Shown: positions 4,899-5,069 of the stretch, one piece after another
How positions within the stretch are numbered: position 1 is the first letter of the stretch
How the letters are laid out: every line of letters begins with the position of its first letter
DNA from: Alphaproteobacteria bacterium
GTDB taxonomy: Bacteria; Pseudomonadota; Alphaproteobacteria; Rs-D84
NCBI GenBank assembly: GCA_017642625.1
Contig: JAGCOQ010000046.1
Location: forward strand, 1 to 5,069
Direction: 5' to 3'
Length of the DNA: 5,069 nucleotides
Notes under the pieces: model-generated
Told to the model about the DNA's origin: nothing
Databases searched by the model: none
What the model saw: the letters and a program-made list of their open reading frames with translations, nothing else
Translations under genes and position numbers: made by a program

Positions 4899-5069
4899 TT
4901 AGATTTTTTCAATGTAATCTATATCTATTTCGGTGTTGAACAGACCATGGTCAACTTCGCCATAGATACGAACAATGTCGGTCGGGCCAACGACCAATCC
5001 ATGCCACGCATCATCATCTATTTCAACAATAATGGAACCGGTTGAATCTTGAAACAGGTATTTTTCATC
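4899..5069 (-). CDS. YgiW/YdeI-family OB-fold (BOF) protein, C-terminal fragment
   Basis: This gene enters from the right edge, and only its last 56 codons and the TAA stop are present. The translation starts DEKYLFQDSTGSIIVEIDDD, continues with WHGLVVGPTDIVRIYGEVD and ends NTEIDIDYIEKI. It matches the C-terminal part of the bacterial OB-fold family (E. coli YgiW, YdeI): Y-x-F-x-D-x-(S/T)-G, I-x-V-(E/D)-I-D, W-x-G, a V-x-I-x-GEVD strand and a final V/I-EID strand. Family members are usually small exported proteins linked to stress tolerance and cationic compound resistance, but the N-terminus is outside the window, so a signal peptide cannot be checked. It converges on the motor operon and shares its terminator. 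Confidence 0.85.
   Translation of the reverse strand, partial: DEKYLFQDSTGSIIVEIDDDAWHGLVVGPTDIVRIYGEVDHGLFNTEIDIDYIEKI

Noticed and set aside
1..5069. CRISPR array, insertion sequence or tRNA gene
   Set aside because: I found no regularly spaced repeats, no transposase-like frame and no cloverleaf anywhere in the window.

Overview
The window looks like a chromosomal segment of an AT-leaning alphaproteobacterium. The assignment rests on two things. First, there is a MotA/TolQ/ExbB-type channel gene followed by a coiled-coil OmpA-domain partner whose membrane helix begins WPGFVD, a pairing and motif I know from many Alphaproteobacteria. Second, there is an rpsF-rpsR-rplI cluster in which L9 carries a long acidic, Ala/Pro-rich tail. 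The exact genus cannot be read from the sequence.

Layout, left to right. The minus strand holds the start of recO (1-94, cut by the window edge), a strong terminator (about 119-161), and the ribosomal protein operon rpsF (S6) > rpsR (S18) > rplI (L9), which occupies 1508 down to 183. rpsF and rpsR overlap by one base. A 151-base gap between rpsR and rplI holds a long, well-paired stem-loop (857-932). The rpsF leader (1509-1625) contains a likely promoter and a second hairpin that pairs only as minus-strand RNA.

Upstream of the ribosomal operon on the same strand are two tandem genes (1626-2207 and 2221-2847, using the starts I prefer). They encode proteins I do not recognise but that are clearly paralogues of each other. 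They are the least explained part of the window. No terminator is visible between them and rpsF.

Divergently, on the plus strand, lie a four-helix proton-channel subunit (2994-3761) and its peptidoglycan-binding partner (3787-4857). Together they should form an ion-driven inner-membrane motor anchored to the cell wall. It is related to MotAB, TolQR, ExbBD and ZorAB, but belongs to a separate alphaproteobacterial lineage whose role I cannot name. A bidirectional terminator (4868-4895) separates this operon from a convergent gene, cut by the right edge, for a small OB-fold protein of the YgiW/YdeI (BOF) family.

The known genes are ordinary core genes. The items most worth following are the paralogous pair, the intercistronic stem-loop and the uncharacterised motor.
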